DNA of 64,000 nt, from positions 2,170,001 to 2,234,000 of the forward strand of contig NZ_CP072793.1 of NCBI RefSeq assembly GCF_017901175.1, given 5' to 3'. This document shows positions 8,292 through 17,990 of this stretch, piece after piece; within the stretch, counting starts at the first letter, position 1, and every line of letters begins with the position of its first letter. Under the pieces are notes generated by a model. That model ran no database searches and was not told the DNA's origin. It worked only from the letters and a program-made list of their open reading frames with translations. The position numbers and the translations under genes were made by a program. Origin of the DNA: Thiothrix unzii (lineage in GTDB: Bacteria > Pseudomonadota > Gammaproteobacteria > Thiotrichales > Thiotrichaceae).

Positions 8292-10904
8292 TTAAACGCG
8301 CTCGGCAACCCAGCCCTGTACGCTGGCTAACGCGGCTGGCAATGCTGCCACATCCGTGCCGCCGCCTTGTGCCATATCCGGGCGACCGCCGCCTTTGCCG
8401 CCCAACTGCGCCGCCACAAAGCCCAGCAAATCACCGGCTTTGACTTTGGCGGTTTCATCTTTGGTGACACCTGCCACCAAACTGACTTTGCCGTCTGCTA
8501 CCGTGGCGAGAATCACCACCGCTTTGCCCAGTTTGTTTTTCAACTGGTCAACGGTGTCGCGCAAGGATTTGGGATCAGCCCCTTCCAAATGCGCCGCAAG
8601 GACGCGCATTCCGCCCACTTCCACCGCTTGATCGGCAAGGTTAGAACCGGCTTGGGAAGCCATTTTGCCTTTAAGCTGCTCCAGTTCCTTTTCGAGAGCG
8701 CGGCTTTTTTGCAGCATCGCATCGAGCTTGTCGGTCACTTCCACTGGATTGGATTTGAGCAAACGCGCCACATTATCCAAACGGCTAGTGACTTCCGCAA
8801 GCCACGCCAGCGCATTCGCACCGGTCACAGCTTCGATACGGCGCACACCGGCGGCAACCCCGCCTTCGCTGACGATTTTAAACAAGCCGATATCGCCAGT
8901 ACGGTTAACGTGACAACCGCCACACAATTCCGTGGAGAAACCGATTTTCAAAACACGCACTTCGTCGCCGTACTTTTCGCCGAACAATGCCATTGCACCG
9001 GCTTGCTTGGCAGCCTCCATGTTCATGACTTGCGCAGAAGTCGCAGCATTGGCACGGATTTCACGGTTGACGATGGCTTCCACCTCCGCAATTTGCTCGG
9101 CGGAAACCGGGTCGGGTTGCGAGAAGTCAAAGCGCAAACGGTCGGGTGTCACCAATGAGCCTTTTTGCTCAACGTGCGTACCCAATACTTGGCGCAATGC
9201 TGCGTGCATCAAATGCGTGGCGGAATGGTTGAGAATGATGGCTTGGCGGCGTTCGGCATCCACTTCGGCGGCAACTGTTGCACCGACGGACAAGATGCCG
9301 GATTCCAGTACACCGATATGGATAAAGGTTGCGCCCTGCTTGCGGGTATCGGTAACGCGGAATACCGCATCGCCCGTGTGCAACACACCCATATCGCCTA
9401 CCTGACCACCGGATTCGGCATAGAATGGCGTGTGATCCAGCACGATACGTCCTTCATCACCGGCTTGCAGGCTCGTTACCGCGTCGCTACCACGGAACAG
9501 CGCGGTAATGGTGGACGTTTCCGCCAATTGCTCATAGCCGTGGAATGCCGTTGCGCCACTCACATCCAACTTATCGCCGTAATCCGCGCCGAATTTACCG
9601 GCAGCACGGGCGCGTTCGCGTTGCGCATTCATTGCCGCTTCAAACCCAGCTTCGTCCAGCTTGAAGTTGCGTTCGCGGGCAATATCGCCCGTCAAGTCCA
9701 CTGGGAAACCGTAAGTGTCATACAACTTGAACACGGTCTCGCCGTCAATGGTATCGCCGGACATGCCCGCAATCGCCTCTTCCAGAATCTTCATGCCCTG
9801 TTCGAGGGTTTCGGCAAAGCGGCGTTCTTCTTTTTCCAACGCCTGTTCGACCAAGGGCTGGGCAGCGGCAAGCTCAGGGTAAGCTGTGCCCATTTCATCC
9901 ACCAAGGGCTGTACCAGCTTGTGGAAAAACGGTGCTTCCATGCCCAGTTTGTAACCGTGACGGATAGCACGGCGAATAATCCGGCGCAACACATAACCAC
10001 GCCCTTCGTTCGACGGCAATACACCATCCACAATCAGGAAGGAGCAAGAACGGATGTGGTCAGCAATGACCTTCAATGACGGGCTATTCGGATCGGCATT
10101 TTTCGCCAGTTCCGTGCCTTTTTTGAGCAGCGTTTGGAACAAGTCGATTTCGTAGTTGCTGTGAACGCCCTGCATCACCGCCGCCAGACGCTCCATGCCC
10201 ATACCCGTATCAACGGAAGGTTTCGGCAGCGGACGCATTTCGCCATCCTTGGTGCGCTCGTATTGCATGAACACCAAGTTCCAAATCTCGATGTAACGGT
10301 CGCCATCTTCTTCAGGCGTTCCCGGTGGCCCACCCCAAATATGTTCACCGTGATCGTAGAAAATTTCGGTGCAAGGTCCGCACGGCCCGGTATCACCCAT
10401 CTGCCAGAAATTGTCGGAAGCGTAACGTGCTCCCTTATTATCGCCGATGCGGGTAATGCGATCAGTTGGCACACCGATTTGCTGCGCCCAAATGTTATAG
10501 GCTTCGTCGTCTTCCGCGTAAACCGTCACCCACAGCTTGCCTTTGGGCAATTTCAGCACTTCGGTGAGGAATTCCCACGCATACTGAATTGCATCGTGTT
10601 TGAAATAATCGCCAAAACTGAAGTTGCCGAGCATTTCAAAAAAGGTGTGGTGACGTGCAGTGTAACCAACATTTTCCAAGTCGTTATGCTTGCCTCCCGC
10701 ACGCACGCAACGCTGCGAAGTCGTCGCACGGTTATAGGCGCGTATATCGTCGCCCAAAAATACGTCCTTGAATTGCACCATGCCTGCGTTGGTGAACAGC
10801 AAGGTCGGGTCGTTACCCGGTATCAACGAGCTGGACGGGAGGATTTCATGGCCTTTGCTGGCGAAAAAATCGAGAAAATGTTGTCTGAGTTCAGCAGTAT
10901 TCAT
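8292..10904 (-). CDS. alaS: Alanine--tRNA ligase
   Basis: 870 residues, the usual length. The class II catalytic core is at the N-terminus ([16 protein letters not shown] around residue 65). The editing domain carries the zinc-binding HxxxH ([12 protein letters not shown]) and [13 protein letters not shown]. The C-Ala domain ends in a [14 protein letters not shown] motif. It charges tRNA-Ala and hydrolyses mischarged Ser/Gly-tRNA. Its ATG overlaps the recX stop as ATGA, indicating translational coupling to recX. Confidence 0.97.
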   Translation of the reverse strand: MNTAELRQHFLDFFASKGHEILPSSSLIPGNDPTLLFTNAGMVQFKDVFLGDDIRAYNRATTSQRCVRAGGKHNDLENVGYTARHHTFFEMLGNFSFGDYFKHDAIQYAWEFLTEVLKLPKGKLWVTVYAEDDEAYNIWAQQIGVPTDRITRIGDNKGARYASDNFWQMGDTGPCGPCTEIFYDHGEHIWGGPPGTPEEDGDRYIEIWNLVFMQYERTKDGEMRPLPKPSVDTGMGMERLAAVMQGVHSNYEIDLFQTLLKKGTELAKNADPNSPSLKVIADHIRSCSFLIVDGVLPSNEGRGYVLRRIIRRAIRHGYKLGMEAPFFHKLVQPLVDEMGTAYPELAAAQPLVEQALEKEERRFAETLEQGMKILEEAIAGMSGDTIDGETVFKLYDTYGFPVDLTGDIARERNFKLDEAGFEAAMNAQRERARAAGKFGADYGDKLDVSGATAFHGYEQLAETSTITALFRGSDAVTSLQAGDEGRIVLDHTPFYAESGGQVGDMGVLHTGDAVFRVTDTRKQGATFIHIGVLESGILSVGATVAAEVDAERRQAIILNHSATHLMHAALRQVLGTHVEQKGSLVTPDRLRFDFSQPDPVSAEQIAEVEAIVNREIRANAATSAQVMNMEAAKQAGAMALFGEKYGDEVRVLKIGFSTELCGGCHVNRTGDIGLFKIVSEGGVAAGVRRIEAVTGANALAWLAEVTSRLDNVARLLKSNPVEVTDKLDAMLQKSRALEKELEQLKGKMASQAGSNLADQAVEVGGMRVLAAHLEGADPKSLRDTVDQLKNKLGKAVVILATVADGKVSLVAGVTKDETAKVKAGDLLGFVAAQLGGKGGGRPDMAQGGGTDVAALPAALASVQGWVAERV

Positions 10905-11341
10905 TGGAAAGCAGCTTTAATCGCATCGGTATAAAAACCGCGCCCGGCAAGAAATCGAGATTGCCGGGCGCGTTCCTTGTAATCAGCCGGGATTTCCCCG
11001 CCAAATTTCTTGATCCGTTGTTCACAGGCCAGATCGTGCCAGTCGACATCGGCTTCTGCCAATGCCTGAGCCGCCGTGGTGTCATCCACGCCATGCTCAC
11101 GTAATTCATAGTTAATCCGCTGCGGGCCACGCCCCCGCGAGATTGACGAACGGACAAAAGCAGCCGCGTAACGGGCATCATCCAGATAACCCAGCGACTG
11201 CAATTTATCCAAGAGCGCGTTCAGGCTGATAGTATCGCACTCGCAACGCTGACGCACTTTTTGCGCGAGTTCTTGGCGGGAATGCTCACGCTGCGCCAAC
11301 AAGCGCACCGCTACCGTTTCGCATTCCCGCCCATTAGCCAT
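10901..11341 (-). CDS. recX: Regulatory protein RecX
   Basis: 146 residues with the three-helix-repeat architecture of RecX. Recognisable motifs are [12 protein letters not shown] near the N-terminus, [16 protein letters not shown] in the middle and [21 protein letters not shown] at the end. RecX caps and limits RecA filaments. It starts 9 bp after recA and overlaps alaS by 4 bp, so it is probably made by read-through from the recA promoter. Confidence 0.93.
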   Translation of the reverse strand: MANGRECETVAVRLLAQREHSRQELAQKVRQRCECDTISLNALLDKLQSLGYLDDARYAAAFVRSSISRGRGPQRINYELREHGVDDTTAAQALAEADVDWHDLACEQRIKKFGGEIPADYKERARQSRFLAGRGFYTDAIKAAFQ

Positions 11342-11350
11342 TGTTAACTA

Positions 11351-12406
11351 TTACACCACGTCGTCAAGACCGGCATCGCTGTCGGCTTCTTCGGTAACAG
11401 TGGCAGCAAAACCGGGCGCATTCATGCAAGCTTCGCGGATAGCTTTTTCAATTTCAGCCGCCGCAGCCGGATGCTCTTTCAGGTAATTGCGGGCATTATC
11501 CTTGCCTTGACCGATTTTTTCACCTTTATAGCTGTACCATGCGCCAGCTTTGCCGACCAGCCCTTGCTTGACACCGAGGTCAACCAATTCACCTTCGCGG
11601 GAAATACCTTCGCCATACAGAATTTCAAATTCGGCTTGTTTAAACGGTGGCGCAACCTTGTTCTTAACCACTTTGACGCGAGTTTCAGAGCCAGTGATTT
11701 CTTCACCCTTCTTAATCGCACCAATGCGGCGAATGTCGAGACGCACGGAAGCGTAGAATTTCAGCGCGTTACCGCCCGTGGTAGTTTCCGGGTTGCCGAA
11801 CATCACGCCGATTTTCATCCGAATCTGATTGATAAAAATCACCAAGGTGTTGGAACGCTTGATATTACCGGTGAGTTTGCGCAGGGCTTGTGACATTAAC
11901 CGTGCTTGCAAGCCGACGTGGGAATCGCCCATATCGCCTTCGATTTCCGCTTTGGGGGTCAATGCTGCTACCGAGTCTACCACCACGATGTCAACCGCGT
12001 TGGAGCGCACCAGCATATCGGCAATTTCCAAGGCTTGTTCGCCGTTGTCTGGCTGGGAAACCAGCAAATCGTCAACGTTAACGCCGAGTTTTTGCGCGTA
12101 AATCGGATCGAGTGCGTGTTCCGCATCGACGAAAGCCGCCGTGCCGCCCATTTTTTGGCATTCGGCAATCACTTGCAGCGTCAGGGTGGTTTTACCGGAA
12201 GATTCCGGGCCGTAAATTTCGACGACACGTCCCTTAGGCAAACCGCCGATGCCGAGGGCAATGTCCAACCCCAACGAGCCAGTGGAAATCACTTCGATGT
12301 CGCGGGCAGCACTGGAGTCGCCCATGCGCATCACCGCGCCTTTACCAAACTGACGTTCAATCTGGCCTAGGGCGGCGGCGAGGGCTTTCTTTTTGTTCTC
12401 GTCCAT
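11351..12406 (-). CDS. recA: Recombinase RecA
   Basis: 351 residues. It has Walker [10 protein letters not shown] (about residues 66-74), the [19 protein letters not shown] block, the L2-region [17 protein letters not shown], and an acidic C-terminus ending in Asp/Val. It forms nucleoprotein filaments for strand exchange and LexA cleavage. The upstream 230 bp (12407-12637) should hold the SOS promoter, but I could not recognise a canonical LexA box there. It is divergent from the class I PHA synthase gene. Confidence 0.98.
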   Translation of the reverse strand: MDENKKKALAAALGQIERQFGKGAVMRMGDSSAARDIEVISTGSLGLDIALGIGGLPKGRVVEIYGPESSGKTTLTLQVIAECQKMGGTAAFVDAEHALDPIYAQKLGVNVDDLLVSQPDNGEQALEIADMLVRSNAVDIVVVDSVAALTPKAEIEGDMGDSHVGLQARLMSQALRKLTGNIKRSNTLVIFINQIRMKIGVMFGNPETTTGGNALKFYASVRLDIRRIGAIKKGEEITGSETRVKVVKNKVAPPFKQAEFEILYGEGISREGELVDLGVKQGLVGKAGAWYSYKGEKIGQGKDNARNYLKEHPAAAAEIEKAIREACMNAPGFAATVTEEADSDAGLDDVV

Positions 12407-12637
12407 GCGGACACTCCTTAATAAAGGTAAATTCTGTGTGGGTGGTATGAAAGCGGGGATTATTTCATAACGGGTAGCAGCAAGCCAATGCCGAACGATA
12501 AAAGCGGGAATTTTCGGTTATTCGGATAATCACACCACGTACCTACTAATAAAAAATTGTCGACAATCCCCCCATAAACTGGTTACTGTGACGACCCTAT
12601 GAATATCCCTAGTCCACACAAGCGGAATCCCTGAACC

Positions 12638-14422
12638 ATGCAAAATCTGGCGCAAAAACCAACGCACTCAACTGACCCGGTGCTGCTGCAAACCAACGTC
12701 ACGACGGCACTGCTGCTGTGGCAACAATTCATCGCCCGGTTTCTGGTAGCAACCAGCCAAAAATCGCAGGATGCCCAGCAAAGTGACAACAGTTTCAGTA
12801 CGGCACTGACCAAATGGGGCGTGAACCTGTTCCTGCACCCCAATGCTGTCATGCAAGCCAATATGGAACTCTTCCAAACCCAAGCAAAGCTATGGCAACA
12901 CACCACTGCCCGCTTGTTCGGATTCGGTCATCTGTCACCCGACATGCCTGCCGTTACCGACAAACGTTTCAAACACCCGGCATGGCAAGAACACCACTTC
13001 ACCGAAGTTCTGCTTCAGTCTTACCTCAATCTGTCGACATATTGGCGGACATTGGCACAAACCGCCAACGGCTTATCAGAAGAGGATGCGAAAAAAGCCG
13101 AGTTTTTCATTAACAGCATGATTGATGCACTCGCACCGAACAATTACTCGCACACCAACCCGCAAGTTTGGCAAACCATCCTCGAAACCAACGGCGAAAA
13201 CCTCGTCAAAGGGATGCGTAACCTGCTGGATGATTTCCAAGACGGTCAATTGCGTATCCGCATGACCGATATGAAAGCGTTTGAACTGGGACGCGATATT
13301 GCCACCACGCCCGGCAAAGTCGTGTTCAAGAATGAACTGCTGGAACTGCTCCAATACACACCAACTACCACCAAAGTCCGTCAACGCCCTGTCTTGATCG
13401 TACCGCCTTGGATTAATAAATATTACATCCTCGACTTGCGCGAAAAGAACTCGTTTGTGAAGTGGGCAGTCGACCAAGGCAACACTGTCTTCATGATTTC
13501 GTGGGTCAACCCTGACAGCCAGCACCGCGATTTAAACTTTGAAGACTACATGCAGGCAGCGATTGCGGCGATGGATGCGGTCGAAGCGGCGACCGGCGAA
13601 CGTGACCTGAACCTGATCGGTTACTGCTTAGGCGGCACACTAACGGCTGCTACCCTTGCTCACCTGAAAGCCAAAGGTGATGACCGGGTGAAAAGTGCCA
13701 CCTTCTTCACCACGTTGCTGGACTTTGCTGAACCCGGTGAAATCGGCGTGTTCCTGAGTGAACAACAAGTCGGTTCGCTGGAAAAGCGCATGGACAAAAC
13801 CGGCTACCTCGATGGCAAGGACATGGGCACGGCTTTCAATATGCTCCGCGCCAATGACCTGATCTGGTCGTTCTTTGTGAACTTGTATTTGCTCGGCAAT
13901 GACCCGATGCCTTTCGACCTGTTGTACTGGAACTCAGACAGCACGCGGATGCCAGCGGCGATGCACAGCTATTACCTGCGCAATATGTACCTGAACAACT
14001 GCCTGAGCCAAGCGAATTGCCTCACCCTTTCTGGTACGCCAATTGATTTGCGCACCATTGATACTCCGGCTTACTTTGTTTCCACCCACGATGACCACAT
14101 CGCGCCGTGGCGCAGCACCTATGCAGGCGCGAAGCTGTTCGCAGGCCCGGTACGCTTTGTGTTAGGGCAATCCGGCCACATTGCAGGCATTGTCAACCCC
14201 GCAGCCGCCAACAAATACGGCCACTGGGTCAATGAAACGCTAGACGAAAATGCGGATGATTGGCTGTTTGATGCCACCAAAGTGGATTTGTCTTGGTGGC
14301 ATGACTGGAATCGTTGGGTAGCAACGTTCTCCAGCGAAGAAGTCGATGCGCGTATTCCCGGTGCAGGCAAACTGGAAGTACTGGGTGATGCACCCGGCAC
14401 TTACGTGCGCCAGAAGATCTAA
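12638..14422 (+). CDS. phaC: Class I poly(3-hydroxyalkanoate) synthase PhaC
   Basis: 594 residues, class I size. The alpha/beta-hydrolase core carries the lipase-like box GYCLGG with nucleophile Cys330, an Asp in THDDHIAPW (about D486) and the catalytic His in GQSGHIAG (H514). The N-terminal ~200 residues are the PhaC_N domain. It polymerises 3-hydroxyacyl-CoA into granule polyester. It stands alone, away from the class III synthase locus at 47-52 kb, so the genome carries two PHA synthase types. Its 3' end overlaps the convergent pncC gene by 4 bp. Confidence 0.92.
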   Translation: MQNLAQKPTHSTDPVLLQTNVTTALLLWQQFIARFLVATSQKSQDAQQSDNSFSTALTKWGVNLFLHPNAVMQANMELFQTQAKLWQHTTARLFGFGHLSPDMPAVTDKRFKHPAWQEHHFTEVLLQSYLNLSTYWRTLAQTANGLSEEDAKKAEFFINSMIDALAPNNYSHTNPQVWQTILETNGENLVKGMRNLLDDFQDGQLRIRMTDMKAFELGRDIATTPGKVVFKNELLELLQYTPTTTKVRQRPVLIVPPWINKYYILDLREKNSFVKWAVDQGNTVFMISWVNPDSQHRDLNFEDYMQAAIAAMDAVEAATGERDLNLIGYCLGGTLTAATLAHLKAKGDDRVKSATFFTTLLDFAEPGEIGVFLSEQQVGSLEKRMDKTGYLDGKDMGTAFNMLRANDLIWSFFVNLYLLGNDPMPFDLLYWNSDSTRMPAAMHSYYLRNMYLNNCLSQANCLTLSGTPIDLRTIDTPAYFVSTHDDHIAPWRSTYAGAKLFAGPVRFVLGQSGHIAGIVNPAAANKYGHWVNETLDENADDWLFDATKVDLSWWHDWNRWVATFSSEEVDARIPGAGKLEVLGDAPGTYVRQKI

Positions 14423-14895
14423 TCCGCCAGCATCTGCAATACGCCTTGTAGCGCGTATTGCACCGCCTGATAGCGTACCGCTTCCCGATCACCGTCAAAG
14501 TATTGGGTTGCGGTACGTACTTTCCCATCCTGCGCTGCCCAACCGAAACAGACCATGCCGACAGGTTTGGTGGTTGTACCGCCACCCGGCCCCGCAATAC
14601 CACTGACAGATACCGCGACTTGCGCCCGTGAATGCAGTAACGCACCCGTTGCCATCGCGGCAGTCACAGCTTCGCTCACCGCACCGTACTCAGCTAAGGT
14701 TGCTGCTGGCACACCCAGCATTTCCTGTTTCGACTCATTGCTGTAAGTCACAAAACCTCGTTCAAACCACACCGAACTGCCGGCTAAATCAGTACACGCT
14801 TTAGCAATTGCACCGCCGGTACACGATTCTGCGGTTGTGAGCATCCAGTGTTTGGCTTGCAATGCCGCTACCATTCGCGCAAGCAGGGTTTCCAT
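14419..14895 (-). CDS. pncC: Nicotinamide-nucleotide amidohydrolase PncC (CinA C-terminal family)
   Basis: 158 residues, a stand-alone CinA C-terminal domain. Family motifs are TAESCTGGAIA, RGFVTYSNESKQEMLGV, YGAVSEAVTAAMA and SVSGIAGPGGGTTTKPVG. It deamidates NMN to NaMN in pyridine-nucleotide recycling. The start codon shares one base with the sppA stop (TGATG), indicating coupling in an operon rluC-HAD-sppA-pncC. Confidence 0.93.
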   Translation of the reverse strand: METLLARMVAALQAKHWMLTTAESCTGGAIAKACTDLAGSSVWFERGFVTYSNESKQEMLGVPAATLAEYGAVSEAVTAAMATGALLHSRAQVAVSVSGIAGPGGGTTTKPVGMVCFGWAAQDGKVRTATQYFDGDREAVRYQAVQYALQGVLQMLAD

Positions 14896-15836
14896 CAACG
14901 CAACACCGGACGCGGCGTTGCATCCATCGACAATAACGCCTGTGCGGAGGTTTCAACGCGCTCACTCAAACGCTCAAACAAATCCTTTTCCGAGGTGAAG
15001 TTAACCATTTCTTCCGCCTTGATCAGCTCACGCGCGACGTAAGCATCGCTGCCCAAACCGTCGATTAAACCCAATTTGAGCGCGTCTTCACCCGTCCAAA
15101 ACAAGCCGGAAAAAATATCTGGGTTGTTTTGCAGCCGCTCACCGCGCCCTTCCTTCACCACACTGATGAACTGCTGGTGGGTGTTATTCAGCATATTTTT
15201 GATATGCGCCACCTGCGTTTCATTTTCTGGTAAAAACGGGTCAAGCATTCCTTTGTTCGCACCAGCGGTGTACAAACGTCGTTCAACACCGAGCTTTTCC
15301 ATCAAGCCAACCGCGCCGAAATTATCCATGCGCACCCCAATCGAACCGACGATACTTGCCTTATCCGCGTAGATTTTATCCGCTGCTACGGCAATGTAGT
15401 AACCGCCCGAAGCGCACAAATCCGACACCACCGCATACACCGGAATTTCTTTGTGCTTTGCTTTCAAACGTTTGATTTCATCATTAATAATGCCGGATTG
15501 CACCGGGCTACCGCCGGGACTGTTAATCCGCAACAGCACACCCTTGGTTTTTTCATGCTCAAACGCTTCCTTCAACGCCGGATTCACGAACTCACCGCTG
15601 GCTAACGCGCCATCCATAATCACGCCGTTAATATCCACAACCGCCGTGATTTCCTCAGCATCAGTGAATTTATTACCGGACTCGTCCGCATTGATTCCAA
15701 TCAACAACAGCAAACCCATGCCGACGAACAGCAATTTGAAAAATATCCCCCAACGCCGCGCCCGACGTTGCTCTTTAACCACTTCCAATGCTACGTCTTT
15801 TAAAACCAGCAAGGATTGCGTCTCTTCCTGAATCAT
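14895..15836 (-). CDS. sppA: Signal peptide peptidase SppA (S49 family)
   Basis: 313 residues of the short (36K) SppA type. One N-terminal membrane helix (about residues 30-50) is followed by a periplasmic S49 domain. The nucleophile is the Ser of LCASGGYYIAVAADKIYADK, and the likely general-base Lys is in GANKGMLDPF. It degrades cleaved signal peptides. ATG 15836 overlaps the upstream phosphatase stop (ATGA), favouring this start over one nine codons upstream. Confidence 0.92.
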   Translation of the reverse strand: MIQEETQSLLVLKDVALEVVKEQRRARRWGIFFKLLFVGMGLLLLIGINADESGNKFTDAEEITAVVDINGVIMDGALASGEFVNPALKEAFEHEKTKGVLLRINSPGGSPVQSGIINDEIKRLKAKHKEIPVYAVVSDLCASGGYYIAVAADKIYADKASIVGSIGVRMDNFGAVGLMEKLGVERRLYTAGANKGMLDPFLPENETQVAHIKNMLNNTHQQFISVVKEGRGERLQNNPDIFSGLFWTGEDALKLGLIDGLGSDAYVARELIKAEEMVNFTSEKDLFERLSERVETSAQALLSMDATPRPVLR

Positions 15837-16498
15837 TCTGTCACCTGTTGTTGTGTTAACCACGCGGGAATTGCTGCCACATTATCCACGTAACCACGCG
15901 GTTGATGCTGCAATAAACGCTCCAGCCCATGCACGCCGTAAGTTACCGCCAAGGAATCCATGCCGATAGCCTGCGCCATTTGTAAATCGTAAATACTGTC
16001 ACCGATCATCAAGGCATCGCGCACCGCCGTATCACAATCTGTCAAAATTTCATCCAACATTTGCGGGTGCGGTTTGGAACGGGTTTCATCCGCACAGCGC
16101 GTAATCGGAAATAACGCATCCAAACCCGTTTCCGCCAATACCTTATCCAAGCCGCGCCGCGATTTACCTGTCGCCACTGCCAATTGGTAGCCTTGCGCCG
16201 CCAAACCGTGTAATGCCTCCCGCGCTCCAGCGAACAGTTCGCTGCCGTGGGTGGTGCGCACCAAAAACTCTTGGCGATATTCGTCCACAATTTGACGTAT
16301 TAACGAAGGGCTGGCCTGCGGGTAAAGGTGGTAAACCGCCTCATCCAACCCCAAACCGATAATATTACGAATTTGCCCATCGCTACGCGGCTCTGCCGCT
16401 GTCAACGCAATCGCATTGCGCATACACAAAGTAATGTGCGCCGCCGAATCCATCAGCGTGCCATCCCAATCAAAAATCAACAATGAATAGGTTTTCAT
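15833..16498 (-). CDS. HAD-IA family phosphatase (phosphoglycolate phosphatase-like)
   Basis: 221 residues. Motif I is FDWDGTLMDS, motif II includes the VATGKSRRGLDKVL region, and motif III/IV is KPHPQML...MIGDSIYDLQMAQAIG. The cap is of C1 type. Family members hydrolyse small phosphomonoesters such as phosphoglycolate; the substrate is not determined. It sits directly downstream of rluC (1-bp gap) and overlaps sppA, an arrangement common in gammaproteobacteria. Confidence 0.9.
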   Translation of the reverse strand: MKTYSLLIFDWDGTLMDSAAHITLCMRNAIALTAAEPRSDGQIRNIIGLGLDEAVYHLYPQASPSLIRQIVDEYRQEFLVRTTHGSELFAGAREALHGLAAQGYQLAVATGKSRRGLDKVLAETGLDALFPITRCADETRSKPHPQMLDEILTDCDTAVRDALMIGDSIYDLQMAQAIGMDSLAVTYGVHGLERLLQHQPRGYVDNVAAIPAWLTQQQVTE

Positions 16499-16499
16499 C

Positions 16500-17456
16500 T
16501 CACGTCTGCACCGAACTGATTCTGATATTCAGCAATACATCCTTCAACTCATCCGATAACGGTGCTTCGATCATGTAACGCCGCCCAGTCGCCCGCAGGG
16601 TAAATTCCACGCTGGCAGAGTGCAAAAACAAGCGTTTCAAGCCCATTTCACGAAACTTACGGTTCAGCGCGAAATCCCCGTAGCGGTCATCACCCAAAAT
16701 CGGATGCCCCAGATTTTGCAATTGCACCCTTATTTGATGCATTCGCCCGGTTAAGATTTGCGCTTCGAGCAACGACGCACCGTTGAGATTTTTCAACGAT
16801 GAGAAAATGGTTTCGGATACCTTGCCCTCACCCTCTTCCACCACCTGCACTTTTTGGCGCGTACCCTCTTCCTTGCTCAAATCCATCGTGACGTGTTGCC
16901 GCCCGTGCTTCCAACGCCCTGCCACCAACGCCTTGTAACGTTTGTCAATCTTGCCGTCGCGGAACAAACCGTGTAATTCGGTTAATGCCTGACGCGATTT
17001 CGCCAAAATCACTACGCCGCTGGTATCGCGGTCGATGCGATGCGCCAATTCCACGTAAGGCAGATTTTCACGAAGTTGCCGGAATGCTTCAATCAACCCC
17101 AATTTGTAGCCGCTGCCGCCATGTACCGGCAACCCCGACGGCTTATTGATGAAAATGAGTTGCTCATCCTCAAACAACATCGCTTTTTCCAACATTGCCA
17201 GTAACGCAGGCGAAGCTACGGCTGGCTGATCGACCGGGCGCAAATCCTCCTCTTGCTTCACCGGCGGAATCCGAATCACCTCACCCAGCTCCAGCTTTTT
17301 TTCGGGCTTCACCCGTTTTTTGTCAACCCGCACTTCACCCTTACGTAAAATGCGGTACACCACGCTCTTAGGAACGTGTTTAAAATGGCGAATGAGGAAG
17401 TTATCTACCCTCTGTCCGGCTTCATTTTCGGTTACGGTGTGATATTCGACTGTCAT
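16500..17456 (-). CDS. rluC: 23S rRNA pseudouridine synthase RluC
   Basis: 318 residues. An N-terminal S4 RNA-binding domain (QRVDNFLIRHFKHVPKSVVYR) is followed by the RluA-type catalytic domain with HRIDRDTSGVVILAKS, where Asp is the nucleophile. RluC modifies U955, U2504 and U2580 of 23S rRNA in E. coli. The start ATG 17456 is preferred over one four codons earlier. The gene diverges from rne, the conserved rluC/rne arrangement. Confidence 0.93.
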   Translation of the reverse strand: MTVEYHTVTENEAGQRVDNFLIRHFKHVPKSVVYRILRKGEVRVDKKRVKPEKKLELGEVIRIPPVKQEEDLRPVDQPAVASPALLAMLEKAMLFEDEQLIFINKPSGLPVHGGSGYKLGLIEAFRQLRENLPYVELAHRIDRDTSGVVILAKSRQALTELHGLFRDGKIDKRYKALVAGRWKHGRQHVTMDLSKEEGTRQKVQVVEEGEGKVSETIFSSLKNLNGASLLEAQILTGRMHQIRVQLQNLGHPILGDDRYGDFALNRKFREMGLKRLFLHSASVEFTLRATGRRYMIEAPLSDELKDVLLNIRISSVQT

Positions 17457-17990
17457 AATGAGAAACATACCAGATTATTTGAAATCTAAATTGAATATGA
17501 TTAACCGAATTGATATATTCGCTATGGGCAAAAAGGCAGGTGTCACCCACCTGACAAACCGGGATCAATCAAGAACGAGATGATATGACCCGCGCCTTAG
17601 TGATTCAATCATAAATTCTGACGGCTTCTATCAAACGGATGAATTTGTGACAGGGTGGAAGGAGCGTAACAAGTCGCACCGCACCCGCAAACACGATGCT
17701 CGCGCACACCAGTAGGGGTCAACGCGCGAGTCTGACATTAACAGCAGAAACTTGTTGCTGATGTCTGTTAAAAGAATACGCCAGCGGCTCACAACGCACA
17801 TGCATCCGCCCTTTTGTGGCATTCTCATGATCCGTGACGACCGAACGATTCTTCGAAGAAGCTGGACAGATTTCAAGGTTAGCCCGTGCAGCGATAAGCC
17901 TAACCCATTGATATTCCTTAAAATGAGTAGATCTGACCTAATCTGGAACAAACAGGTAACAGGTACTGCATAACAAGGCTTATGTAGTCC
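17457..17990 (+). promoter_or_regulatory. Long intergenic rluC-rne region, probable structured rne leader
   Basis: 534 bp without a convincing gene. Several short hairpins are visible, including CTCGCGCA / CGCGCGAG (about 17699-17733) and CAGCA / TGCTG around 17743-17761. In E. coli the rne mRNA has a long 5' leader whose hairpins mediate RNase E autoregulation. A similar role here is inferred from position and length only. Promoter boxes could not be assigned. Confidence 0.45.

Noticed and set aside
8367-10079. Long open frames on the plus strand opposite alaS
   Set aside because: Antisense shadows caused by codon bias; the alaS protein on the other strand is unmistakable.
12407-12637. LexA (SOS) box upstream of recA
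   Set aside because: Expected from biology, but no CTGT-N8-ACAG-like palindrome could be found by eye, so no site is reported.
17752-17973. 73-residue frame in the rne leader
   Set aside because: No ribosome-binding site or family resemblance; the region is better explained as a structured leader.
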